The notes beneath the pieces were generated by a model that saw only the letters and a list, made by a program, of their open reading frames with translations, was not told the origin of the DNA and searched no databases. From an uncultured Actinomyces sp. (GTDB lineage: Bacteria > Actinomycetota > Actinomycetes > Actinomycetales > Actinomycetaceae), in the NCBI GenBank assembly GCA_938030835.1, contig CALHID010000124.1:1-6230 (forward strand): DNA of 6,230 nt, in the 5' to 3' direction. This document shows, in pieces, positions 1 through 6,101 of the stretch (its first letter is position 1; each line of letters starts with the position of its first letter). Both the position numbers and the translations under genes were made by a program.

Positions 1-569
1 ACGATCGATGCAAAAGCAACCCAGCACAAACTTGCTGCGAAGAATACTGCGGGTGCGCCCCACCCGTATAGTGCAGCTCCCAACAAAGCAATGATGAGAC
101 GGTCCGTCCGCTCAGCAATACCGACCTTTGCGATAACTCCAATTGATTCAGCTCGTGCTCGCGAATAGGACACGGTAGCTGCACCAACGATCGTAATAAG
201 GCCTGCAACGATCGATACAGTCCTCGATGGTGAGCTTTCCATACTGAAAATTGCGAAGGCAGTCAATGAACCGAAAACCGCTCCATCGCCCAGCCTGTCC
301 ATTGTTGAATCCAAAAAGGCACCAAATGGCGATGATGTCCCACTCATTCGCGCGAGAACACCATCAATCGAGTCGCAGAAAAGGACAACAGCGAGAGCGA
401 TGGCGCCTTGCCAAAGGTAGCCAAAAGGAAAGGTCGTAACAGCAACTGCGATTGTCACAACGGTTCCGACAATAGTCACCATATTGGGAGTAACGTGCGC
501 TGCTACGAGCACTCTTGCGACAGGAGTAAAAATAGCTTTCGTTATCGAGCGTCCGTGGTTACCAAGCAC
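1..569 (-). CDS. CDP-alcohol phosphatidyltransferase, phosphatidylinositol-phosphate synthase type, C-terminus cut by the window edge
   Basis: About 189 residues are visible and the frame is still open at position 1; M. tuberculosis PgsA1 has about 217, so only a short C-terminal part is missing. The full family signature D66xxD69G70xxA73R74...G83xxxD87xxxD91 is present, giving the metal and CDP-diacylglycerol site. ARAESIG and IAERTDRLI (about 138-159) match the conserved KARAE...ERPERL region of actinobacterial PIP synthases that handles inositol phosphate, so this type is favoured over phosphatidylglycerophosphate synthase. Hydrophobic stretches fit a multi-pass (six-helix) membrane enzyme. 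It would join CDP-diacylglycerol to inositol-1-phosphate, the first step towards phosphatidylinositol and PIM lipids. GTG at 569 was chosen for the GGAGGA before it and the TAGTG overlap with the HIT stop; an ATG at 593 would add eight residues. In mycobacteria an acyltransferase and pimA follow, here outside the window. Confidence 0.9.
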   Translation of the reverse strand, partial: MLGNHGRSITKAIFTPVARVLVAAHVTPNMVTIVGTVVTIAVAVTTFPFGYLWQGAIALAVVLFCDSIDGVLARMSGTSSPFGAFLDSTMDRLGDGAVFGSLTAFAIFSMESSPSRTVSIVAGLITIVGAATVSYSRARAESIGVIAKVGIAERTDRLIIALLGAALYGWGAPAVFFAASLCWVAFASI

Positions 570-1132
570 TATTCCTCCGATGATATGGGCCATGCAGCGG
601 CTAAGCGAGCACGCGCATCTTCAAGCAGTTCAGGCACTGCCTTGGTGCGGGCAATGATTGGGAAGAAGTTTGCATCTCCAGCCCACCGAGGAACAACATG
701 CTGATGAAGATGGGCAGCGATCCCCGCACCTGCAACATCGCCTTGGTTCATACCCAAATTGAATCCTGCGGGATTCGCCGTCGCACGCTCCACACGCATC
801 GCAGTGGCCGTCAAACGACCGAGTTCGATACGTTCTTCGTCAGTAAGATCCGTGTAGTCAGAGACATGGCGGTAGGGGCAGACCAAGAGATGCCCGGAGT
901 TGTACGGGAAGAGATTCATCAGAACGAAACAGCTCACACCGCGATGAACGATGAGTCCCTCTTCGTCTGTACGCGATGGTGCAACACAAAAAGGACACTC
1001 TTCCGAGGAGGAATCGGCAGGCTTGTGATCGCCATTTATGTAAGCCATCCGGTACGGCGTCCATAAACGATCGAAACCGTCGGGAACGCCTGCAAATGCC
1101 CGGGAATCCTCGGTCGGAAGAGTGTCACTCAT
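569..1132 (-). CDS. HIT-family nucleotide phosphorylase/hydrolase (Ap4A phosphorylase-like)
   Basis: This 187-residue protein carries the histidine triad HLHQHVVPRW (141-150); the central H143 is expected to be the nucleophile that forms a nucleotidyl intermediate. Upstream, NLFPYNSGHLLVCPYRHV (73-90) is the typical first half of the HIT fold, and CPFC (46-49) looks like half of a zinc site. It corresponds by motif and gene position to M. tuberculosis Rv2613c, described as a diadenosine tetraphosphate phosphorylase; ThrRS and other synthetases can make Ap4A as a side product, which may explain the conserved linkage with thrS. The ATG at 1132 has GAGGA (1146-1142) nine bases upstream, embedded in the last thrS codons. 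Its TAG stop overlaps the GTG of the next gene by one base (TAGTG). The exact substrate is inferred from the family, not shown by the sequence. Confidence 0.92.
   Translation of the reverse strand: MSDTLPTEDSRAFAGVPDGFDRLWTPYRMAYINGDHKPADSSSEECPFCVAPSRTDEEGLIVHRGVSCFVLMNLFPYNSGHLLVCPYRHVSDYTDLTDEERIELGRLTATAMRVERATANPAGFNLGMNQGDVAGAGIAAHLHQHVVPRWAGDANFFPIIARTKAVPELLEDARARLAAAWPISSEE
573..578 (-). promoter_or_regulatory. Ribosome binding site favouring a GTG start for the phosphatidyltransferase gene
   Basis: GGAGGA on the minus strand lies three bases before the GTG at 569. The spacing is short, but it is the best Shine-Dalgarno match here, and the competing in-frame ATG at 593 has none. The site lies inside the last codons of the HIT gene. 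Confidence 0.6.
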
Positions 1133-1137
1133 TGTTA

Positions 1138-3126
1138 TCAGTCCTCAGCGCTGGGATCAGCGTTATTGCGGGTCGCGATGTGGTGAGCAATACGCTCAAC
1201 CGCCTCGTCAACGGGAACTCCATTGAGCTGAGAGCCATCGCGGAAGCGGAAGGACACTGCCTGCGCTTCTTGGTCTTCCCCGCCCGCAATCAAGGTGAAG
1301 GGAACCTTTTGCTTTGCAGCATTGCGAATCTTCTTACCAAAGCGATCATCAGAGTGATCAACTTCGACGCGAATCCCACGTTCACGCAAACGCTGCGCAA
1401 CCGTATCGACGTACTCATCGAAGGCCTCGGCAACGGGGACCAGGCGCACCTGCACCGGAGAGAGCCATGCGGGGAAAGCACCGGCATAATGCTCAGTCAA
1501 AACACCGATGAAACGCTCAATCGAACCAAACTTCGCCGAGTGGATCATAACCGGTTCGCGGTGGCTTCCGTCAGGAGCTGTGTACTCGAGTCCGAAACGG
1601 TGCGGCTGGTTGAAGTCGTACTGAATCGTCGACATCTGCCAGGTACGACCGATTGCATCCTTAGCCTGAATCGAAATCTTCGGGCCGTAGAATGCAGCAC
1701 CGCCCGGATCGGGAACGGTCTGCAGACCGGTCTCTTCTGCGCAGCGACGCAGAATTTCAGTCGCTTCTTCCCACTGTTCATCCGTGCCGATGAACTTATC
1801 CTTCTTCTTTCCATCGGTATCGCGGGTGGAAAGCTCCAGATAGAAATCGCTCAGCCCAAAGTCCCGTAGAAGCTTCAAAATGAAGTTCAAAAGATGCTTA
1901 ATCTCATCCGCTGCCTGCTCGGGCATCACATAGGAGTGCGAATCATCCTGGGTGATGGAACGAACGCGAGTGAGTCCCTGAAGAACACCGGACTTCTCAT
2001 TTCGATACACAGTACCGAATTCGAAGAGGCGCAGAGGAAGCTCGCGGTACGAACGGCCCCGGCTCCTGAAGATCAGGTTGTGCATTGGGCAGTTCATTGC
2101 CTTGAGGTAGTACAGCTGGCCGTCATCATCCATCGGAGGGAACATGCCATCCGCGTAGTACGGAAGGTGTCCCGAAGTATGGAAGAGTTCTTCCTTCGAG
2201 ATGTGCGGGGTACCCACGTAAAGGAAGCCATTTTCAATGTGGGCCTCACGGACGTAGTCCTCCATGACGCGCTTGAGGACGCCGCCCTTGGGATGGAAAA
2301 TCGGCAATCCCGCACCCAGCTCTTCTGGGAAGGAGAAGAGATCAAGTTCGGCACCGAGGCGACGGTGGTCGCGTCGTTCCGCTTCCTTAAGTCGTTCTTG
2401 GTAAGCGACAAGGTCGTCTTTCGAGGCCCAGGCAGTTCCGTAGATTCGCTGCAGCTGGTCATTAGCCTGGTCACCGCGCCAGTAAGCGGACGAAGACTTG
2501 GTCAACGCAAATCCATTGCCGATGAGTTTTGTCGAAGGCAGGTGGGGTCCACGGCAGAGGTCTTTCCATGCGGTGGTTCCATCACGGCGGACATTGTCGT
2601 AAATGGTGAGTTCCGAACCGCCAACCTCGACGGAGGCCTCCTGCGCTCCCCCGCCCTTGGTGCTAATCAGCTCAAGCTTGAAGGGCTGATCAGCAAGTTC
2701 TTCGCGTGCTTCTTCTTCAGTGACAACACGGCGACGGAAAGCCTGGCCTTCCTTCACAATGCGCTTCATGCGTTTTTCAATATCGCGCATGAGCTCAGGG
2801 GTGACGGAATCAATATTCCCGAAGTCATAGTAGAAGCCGTCAGTGATGAAGGGGCCAATTCCCAAATTGACATCGGGGAAGATCTCTTGGACTGCCTGCG
2901 CCATAACGTGAGTGCAGGAGTGACGCAGGATCTCTAGGCCTGCTGGGGAATTCAGAGTGATTGCTTCAACAGTTGCATCGGCAGGAATTTCGCGGGAAAG
3001 ATCCCATGCGTTCCCGTCAACCGTCATAGCGACGACATCACTGCGGGATCCGTAGTACTGCGTTCCGGTGCAGCCTTCTTCAATTTCGACCGCAACACCA
3101 TCAATAGTTGCGTTGATAACAGGCAC
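1138..3126 (-). CDS. thrS: Threonyl-tRNA synthetase
   Basis: This 662-residue class II synthetase charges tRNA-Thr in the cytoplasm. The domain order is complete. An N-terminal TGS-like domain covers about 1-60. The editing domain has H69xxxH73 and C191xxxH195, matching the E. coli editing residues H73, H77, C182 and H186, so removal of mischarged serine should be intact. The catalytic core has the three zinc ligands expected from E. coli C334/H385/H511, here C346 (MNCPMHN), H397 (DDSHSY) and H529 (MIHSAKFGS), plus motif 2 (VYRNEKSGVLQGLTRVR) and motif 3 (GSIERFIGVLTEHYAG). The anticodon-binding domain begins near residue 555. Translation starts at GTG with AAGGAG eight bases upstream. Five bases separate its stop from the HIT-family gene, the same neighbour order as in M. 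tuberculosis, so the two are probably one transcript. No frameshift or missing key residue was seen. Confidence 0.98.
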   Translation of the reverse strand: MPVINATIDGVAVEIEEGCTGTQYYGSRSDVVAMTVDGNAWDLSREIPADATVEAITLNSPAGLEILRHSCTHVMAQAVQEIFPDVNLGIGPFITDGFYYDFGNIDSVTPELMRDIEKRMKRIVKEGQAFRRRVVTEEEAREELADQPFKLELISTKGGGAQEASVEVGGSELTIYDNVRRDGTTAWKDLCRGPHLPSTKLIGNGFALTKSSSAYWRGDQANDQLQRIYGTAWASKDDLVAYQERLKEAERRDHRRLGAELDLFSFPEELGAGLPIFHPKGGVLKRVMEDYVREAHIENGFLYVGTPHISKEELFHTSGHLPYYADGMFPPMDDDGQLYYLKAMNCPMHNLIFRSRGRSYRELPLRLFEFGTVYRNEKSGVLQGLTRVRSITQDDSHSYVMPEQAADEIKHLLNFILKLLRDFGLSDFYLELSTRDTDGKKKDKFIGTDEQWEEATEILRRCAEETGLQTVPDPGGAAFYGPKISIQAKDAIGRTWQMSTIQYDFNQPHRFGLEYTAPDGSHREPVMIHSAKFGSIERFIGVLTEHYAGAFPAWLSPVQVRLVPVAEAFDEYVDTVAQRLRERGIRVEVDHSDDRFGKKIRNAAKQKVPFTLIAGGEDQEAQAVSFRFRDGSQLNGVPVDEAVERIAHHIATRNNADPSAED

Positions 3127-3134
3127 GAGCTGTG

Positions 3135-3140
3135 CTCCTT
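3135..3140 (-). promoter_or_regulatory. Ribosome binding site that fixes the GTG start of thrS
   Basis: AAGGAG on the minus strand lies eight bases before the GTG at 3126. It supports this GTG as the true thrS start, and the resulting N-terminus falls where a TGS domain should begin. Confidence 0.7.
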
Positions 3141-3141
3141 C

Positions 3142-3171
3142 GGGTTCTGGCGACTTGCGCCATCTCTACCC
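3142..3171 (-). promoter_or_regulatory. Small hairpin in the thrS leader, next to the ribosome binding site
   Basis: In the 134-base gap upstream of thrS, TGGCG (3148-3152) pairs with CGCCA (3158-3162) around a five-base loop, and an outer GGGT/ACCC stem (3142-3145 with 3168-3171) can close an asymmetric internal loop. It ends one base before the AAGGAG of thrS (3140-3135), so folding could affect ribosome access. I see no T-box sequence motif and no resemblance to the E. coli thrS operator that I can demonstrate. The stem is short enough to be chance. Confidence 0.25.
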
Positions 3172-3260
3172 ACTGACTGCACGCATACGATGGCGTGTCA
3201 AACGCTCTTTCGAGAATCAGCAGGCTTGGACCCTTCTATCGTAGCCGCCTCGTCCCAATG

Positions 3261-4280
3261 TCACGAACGAAGAGCACGCTTAATTGAGAGCAGATTTCGC
3301 AAACCTGCATACAGACGCGGGCGAAGAGGCAGATCCCATGCTCCCGGGACGTCTGTATACCCCTGAGCGAAACTCAACTTGTATTTCCCGACTGTAAATA
3401 GTTCGGGAACCCGAGGTGAGTGAATTCCCATCAGGTCGATACCGCCATTGACGTCAAGCTCAGGTCCCAAGATGATGGCACACTGAACATCAAGCTCAGG
3501 CATTGCTCCCAATTTACGGGCCTTCGCGGTCGTTGCGCCGTAATAGCATTCAGCCTGACGGTCGTTGATAAGGATCAAATTCCATGCGACCACTTCCCCA
3601 TCGACTCGAAGCACGAAGAGGCGCGAATGCTCAGGGCCAAGGACTTTCAGCATTGTTGAGTACACCTCAGCCGGGTGAGGACTGAAACCGTCGCGTTCGG
3701 CGGTCTCTTTTAGTACCTCGTAATACTCAGTGAAATCTTGCGCAGCCTGATCGTGCTCGTCAGCGATCGTTGTTTGAACTTCAGACAATGCCTTGCGCGA
3801 ACGCCGAAGCTGACGCCGACCTTCCTTCGTCATATCCCCAAGGATCTTTTCCTCATCACCGCCATAGGAGCGAATGATAACGGTGCGGTCATAGGTAATA
3901 ATCTGCATGACATCGCGAAGGTCAGTGTCATTGAAGATCGCATTCAGGCGAATAAAAACGACCGATGAGTCTTTCTGACGAACGTACCGACCAAGTGCAT
4001 CGCGGAAAGCACGTTCGCGGCTTGGTGTTGCCTCTTTAAGCCACACCGGTCCGTGTTTTGCCCACAGGTAGCGCGCACCTCGCATTGAGTACTCATAGAG
4101 CGCAACAAGAGCAATGCGCTTGCCATTTTCTGAATACTCGAAACGTCCCCAGAGCTTGCGCCCCTCAACGGCCTCGTACTGTTCCCAAATTGCGGACTGT
4201 TCAATGGGCAAAGGAGTCACTCCGGCAGCGCCAATTCGCATTTCCTCAGCAGTGATCTCGCGAAGCTGTGTATCTGTCAT
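3261..4280 (-). CDS. FemABX-family peptidyltransferase (FemX-like aminoacyl-tRNA-dependent transferase)
   Basis: This 339-residue cytoplasmic protein fits the two-GNAT-domain Fem fold. Seen features are the basic stretch KEGRRQLRRSRKA (152-164), the segment FVLRVDGEVVAWNLILIND (222-240), CYYGATTAKARKL (245-257), and the family-typical end GKYKLSFAQGY...VPGAWDLPLRP (298-321). Family members transfer an amino acid from aminoacyl-tRNA to the lysine or ornithine side chain (or growing branch) of lipid-linked or soluble peptidoglycan precursors. The length matches Weissella FemX (about 335 residues) rather than FemA/FemB (about 420), so the long coiled-coil arm is probably missing. The ATG is supported by GGGG (4293-4290) nine bases upstream, overlapping the end of the preceding ligase gene. 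Its position directly after that ligase suggests the two build one interpeptide bridge. The amino acid used is unknown. A 134-base gap separates it from thrS. Confidence 0.85.
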   Translation of the reverse strand: MTDTQLREITAEEMRIGAAGVTPLPIEQSAIWEQYEAVEGRKLWGRFEYSENGKRIALVALYEYSMRGARYLWAKHGPVWLKEATPSRERAFRDALGRYVRQKDSSVVFIRLNAIFNDTDLRDVMQIITYDRTVIIRSYGGDEEKILGDMTKEGRRQLRRSRKALSEVQTTIADEHDQAAQDFTEYYEVLKETAERDGFSPHPAEVYSTMLKVLGPEHSRLFVLRVDGEVVAWNLILINDRQAECYYGATTAKARKLGAMPELDVQCAIILGPELDVNGGIDLMGIHSPRVPELFTVGKYKLSFAQGYTDVPGAWDLPLRPRLYAGLRNLLSIKRALRS

Positions 4281-4293
4281 AAGAATAGTCCCC

Positions 4294-5544
4294 TTAGAAT
4301 GAACGGTCGTTCGCTTGAGGGTAGTACCTGTGGAACTTTCGGTAGTGATTGAGCTTTTGCAGGTGAAGAGTCAGCGAGCGGCGTAGATCCGAATCAGCTG
4401 AGTAGAAGAGCGGGTCGAAACGCTTCCCCTCTCGAATCAAACTACGTACTCGCTGGGCAAGTTCGGGCTCTCGGATGTAACGCAAGAGCAATCGATCAGG
4501 AACCATCGAATAGAGGATTTCCTCGTTTACTTCTTCAGGGCTGCGTTCCACACCACGAACAAGATCATCAACCATTGGAATCATGGGGTTATGTCCCGCC
4601 GCAGTCATGTACCACGAGTTCCGCCCGATTCGAGGATTCACTTCAAAGAAGAGCGCGCGACCATCACGGGGATCAATCTTCACATCGAAGTTCGCGAAGC
4701 CACGATAGTTAGCTGCTTCAAGAATGCGTCGCGCATCCTCCCACAACTGAGGAAAGGCCTCGGTGATCATTGCAACGGGATTACCGATCATGGTTGGCGC
4801 ATGATCTTCCAAGAGGACGCGTGCGGAACCAATCAAAGTCATATGCCCGTGGGAGTCGACATATGCGGTCACTGAACGCATCTGTGTGTTATCTCCAGGA
4901 ATTAGCTCCTGAACAACAAAGTCACCACGGAAGCCAACACGTCCCAAAAGATCCCAGAGGTCGTTGAGTTCCTCTTGGCTCTCGACAAACCAGATCTTGC
5001 GTTTTCCTTCGAATTCCAGGGCGTCATAATCATTTCCGCGCGCAGCTTTTGCCACCACGGGGAAAGTAAACGGAATCTCGGGACGTACAGGGGCCTCGGC
5101 AGAAAAATCACGGAAGGACACCACGCGCGTCGCCGGCGTCGGCACTCCCAGCTCATCACAGAGCTGAGCAAAAGCGCCCTTATCTGTCACGCGATTGATA
5201 ACGTCCATCGAAGGAAATGGGAGTGCGTAATTTTGGCTCAGAGCATCCCAATGACGCGCAACAAATTCAGAATGAAGGTCATGATTAGCAACTAGGACCA
5301 GAGCACGATCCGCATAGGTATCGGCGAGTTTCCCAAGCGTTGCCAGGAGTTCCTCATCGGCCGCATGCGCAACGATAGGCTCAACCCGACAAAAGGCAGA
5401 TCGCGAGATCGCAACAGTCGGCGCATGAGACAGCACAATCGAGTTCACACCGTAGGCCTCGTGGAAAGAACGCGCAAGAGCATAAACTCCAAAATCTCCG
5501 CCCAAAAGTACAGGCTGCACAACAGGAGCATCGGCCACAGTCAT
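4294..5544 (-). CDS. ATP-grasp carboxylate-amine ligase, D-aspartate ligase (Asl)-like; probable peptidoglycan cross-bridge enzyme
   Basis: This 416-residue protein has no signal peptide. Its N-terminal pre-ATP-grasp domain begins PVLLGGDFGVYALARSFHEA (11-30), a pattern I associate with the D-aspartate ligases of Enterococcus faecium and Lactococcus, which join a D-amino acid to the stem-peptide lysine of peptidoglycan precursors. ATP-grasp landmarks follow: FPVVAKAARG with the ATP-binding lysine (K166), VVQELIPGDN with the hinge glutamate (E213), and FFEVNPRIGRNSW with the magnesium-binding E301 and N303. A basic, aromatic C-terminal tail (about 350-416) lies beyond the catalytic fold and might help membrane association. 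The start is ATG with AGAGGA (5560-5555) 10 bases upstream. The femABX-type gene follows after 13 bases, so the two are almost certainly co-transcribed. The ATP-grasp ligase class is near certain. The substrate (D-Asp, D-Glu or another amino acid) cannot be read from the sequence, and another carboxylate-amine ligation is possible. Confidence 0.82.
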   Translation of the reverse strand: MTVADAPVVQPVLLGGDFGVYALARSFHEAYGVNSIVLSHAPTVAISRSAFCRVEPIVAHAADEELLATLGKLADTYADRALVLVANHDLHSEFVARHWDALSQNYALPFPSMDVINRVTDKGAFAQLCDELGVPTPATRVVSFRDFSAEAPVRPEIPFTFPVVAKAARGNDYDALEFEGKRKIWFVESQEELNDLWDLLGRVGFRGDFVVQELIPGDNTQMRSVTAYVDSHGHMTLIGSARVLLEDHAPTMIGNPVAMITEAFPQLWEDARRILEAANYRGFANFDVKIDPRDGRALFFEVNPRIGRNSWYMTAAGHNPMIPMVDDLVRGVERSPEEVNEEILYSMVPDRLLLRYIREPELAQRVRSLIREGKRFDPLFYSADSDLRRSLTLHLQKLNHYRKFHRYYPQANDRSF

Positions 5545-5567
5545 TGCTTCTCTTTCCTCTGGTACAG

Positions 5568-5600
5568 GTGAACCCCTCCAGCATAGCGGAAGGGGTTCAC
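5568..5600 (-). terminator. Strong hairpin between sufT and the ATP-grasp gene; terminator or leader structure
   Basis: A perfect 10-bp inverted repeat pairs GTGAACCCCT (5568-5577) with AGGGGTTCAC (5591-5600). The stem can extend by two CC/GG pairs past one bulged A, leaving an eight-base loop (AGCATAGC as read on the plus strand). It lies 18 bases after the sufT stop, where an operon end would be expected. Neither side is followed by a T-run, so it is not a canonical intrinsic terminator, although actinobacterial terminators often lack the U-tract. The stem base is only 7 bases from the ribosome binding site of the next gene. The hairpin could therefore be a leader structure in the ligase mRNA rather than a terminator. 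The structure is seen directly; its role is inferred. Confidence 0.5.
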
Positions 5601-5618
5601 GGACACGTCACTACTCGC

Positions 5619-6101
5619 TCAGACGTTAAAGCCAATCGCGCGAAGCTGCTCGCGGCCATCGCTCGTAATTCGATCAGGTCCCCAAGCGGGCATCCAGACC
5701 CAATTGATCAAGACATCATCTGAGAGCGAGGCCAGTACCATCTGAGCCTGGCGCTCGATAATGTCAGTCAGGGGGCACGCCGCTGAGGTCAAGGTCATGT
5801 CAATGACAATTGAGTCATCCGCCGAGACCTTGACACCGTAAACCAAACCAAGGTCAACAATATTGATGCCTAGTTCGGGATCGATGACGTCCTTGAGTGC
5901 CTCAAGAACATCAAGGCCGGCAATGCTCCCGCCTTCAATGATGTCAGTTCCTTCGACATTGAATACATTCGCCGAGGCCGCATCGGGTGCAGAAGCAGAA
6001 CCCTGCTCGGGAGTGGCAGAGCTTGCAACTGCAGAAGGCGCAGGGGCAAAGCGCTGCTCGACAGCATCAGTTTGTGCCATCGGGTTGGAAGAGGTATCCA
6101 T
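5619..6101 (-). CDS. sufT: SufT / DUF59 (MIP18-like) Fe-S assembly factor
   Basis: This 160-residue protein has a DUF59 domain from about residue 62 to the end. It shows the DPELG motif (74-78) followed by NIVDLGLVYGV, the core TLTSAACPLTD with the family's conserved cysteine (C109), and the closing PAWGPDRIT...LRAIGF segment. DUF59/SufT proteins help mature Fe-S proteins, and in actinobacteria the gene commonly sits directly after sufU, as here. The ATG at 6101 was chosen because AGGAG (6116-6112) lies 10 bases upstream and because it overlaps the sufU stop; an in-frame ATG 26 codons earlier would start inside sufU, and one at residue 8 has no ribosome binding site. Residues 1-50 are a low-complexity Ala/Ser/Pro-rich extension absent from minimal DUF59 proteins of about 100-110 residues. 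It has no signal-peptide character, so the protein should be cytoplasmic. Confidence 0.88.
   Translation of the reverse strand: MDTSSNPMAQTDAVEQRFAPAPSAVASSATPEQGSASAPDAASANVFNVEGTDIIEGGSIAGLDVLEALKDVIDPELGINIVDLGLVYGVKVSADDSIVIDMTLTSAACPLTDIIERQAQMVLASLSDDVLINWVWMPAWGPDRITSDGREQLRAIGFNV

Noticed and set aside
569..593. ATG at 593 as the start of the phosphatidyltransferase gene
   Set aside because: It would overlap the HIT gene by 25 bases and has no ribosome binding site. GTG at 569 has GGAGGA upstream and a one-base overlap with the HIT stop.
976..1869. A 297-codon open frame on the plus strand
   Set aside because: It is antisense to the 3' part of thrS and the start of the HIT gene, which are both clear real genes. 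The peptide is unstructured in composition and resembles no family I recognise.
1894..2937. A 347-codon open frame on the plus strand
   Set aside because: It lies wholly antisense to thrS, with its first codon bases opposite thrS third positions. This register often stays open in moderately GC-rich genes. The translation shows no recognisable domain.
3196..3201. TTGACA (minus strand) as a thrS promoter -35 box
   Set aside because: The hexamer is exact, but at 16-19 base spacing the best -10 candidates match TATAAT at only about two of six positions. A promoter may exist here but is not supported enough to annotate.
3127..3260. T-box riboswitch upstream of thrS
   Set aside because: The leader is short and lacks a recognisable T-box sequence or a terminator/antiterminator pair.
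5600..5640. Possible promoter for the ATP-grasp gene near the end of sufT
   Set aside because: Only a weak TTGGCT...TAGTGA pair is present; the -10 match is poor, so it was not called.
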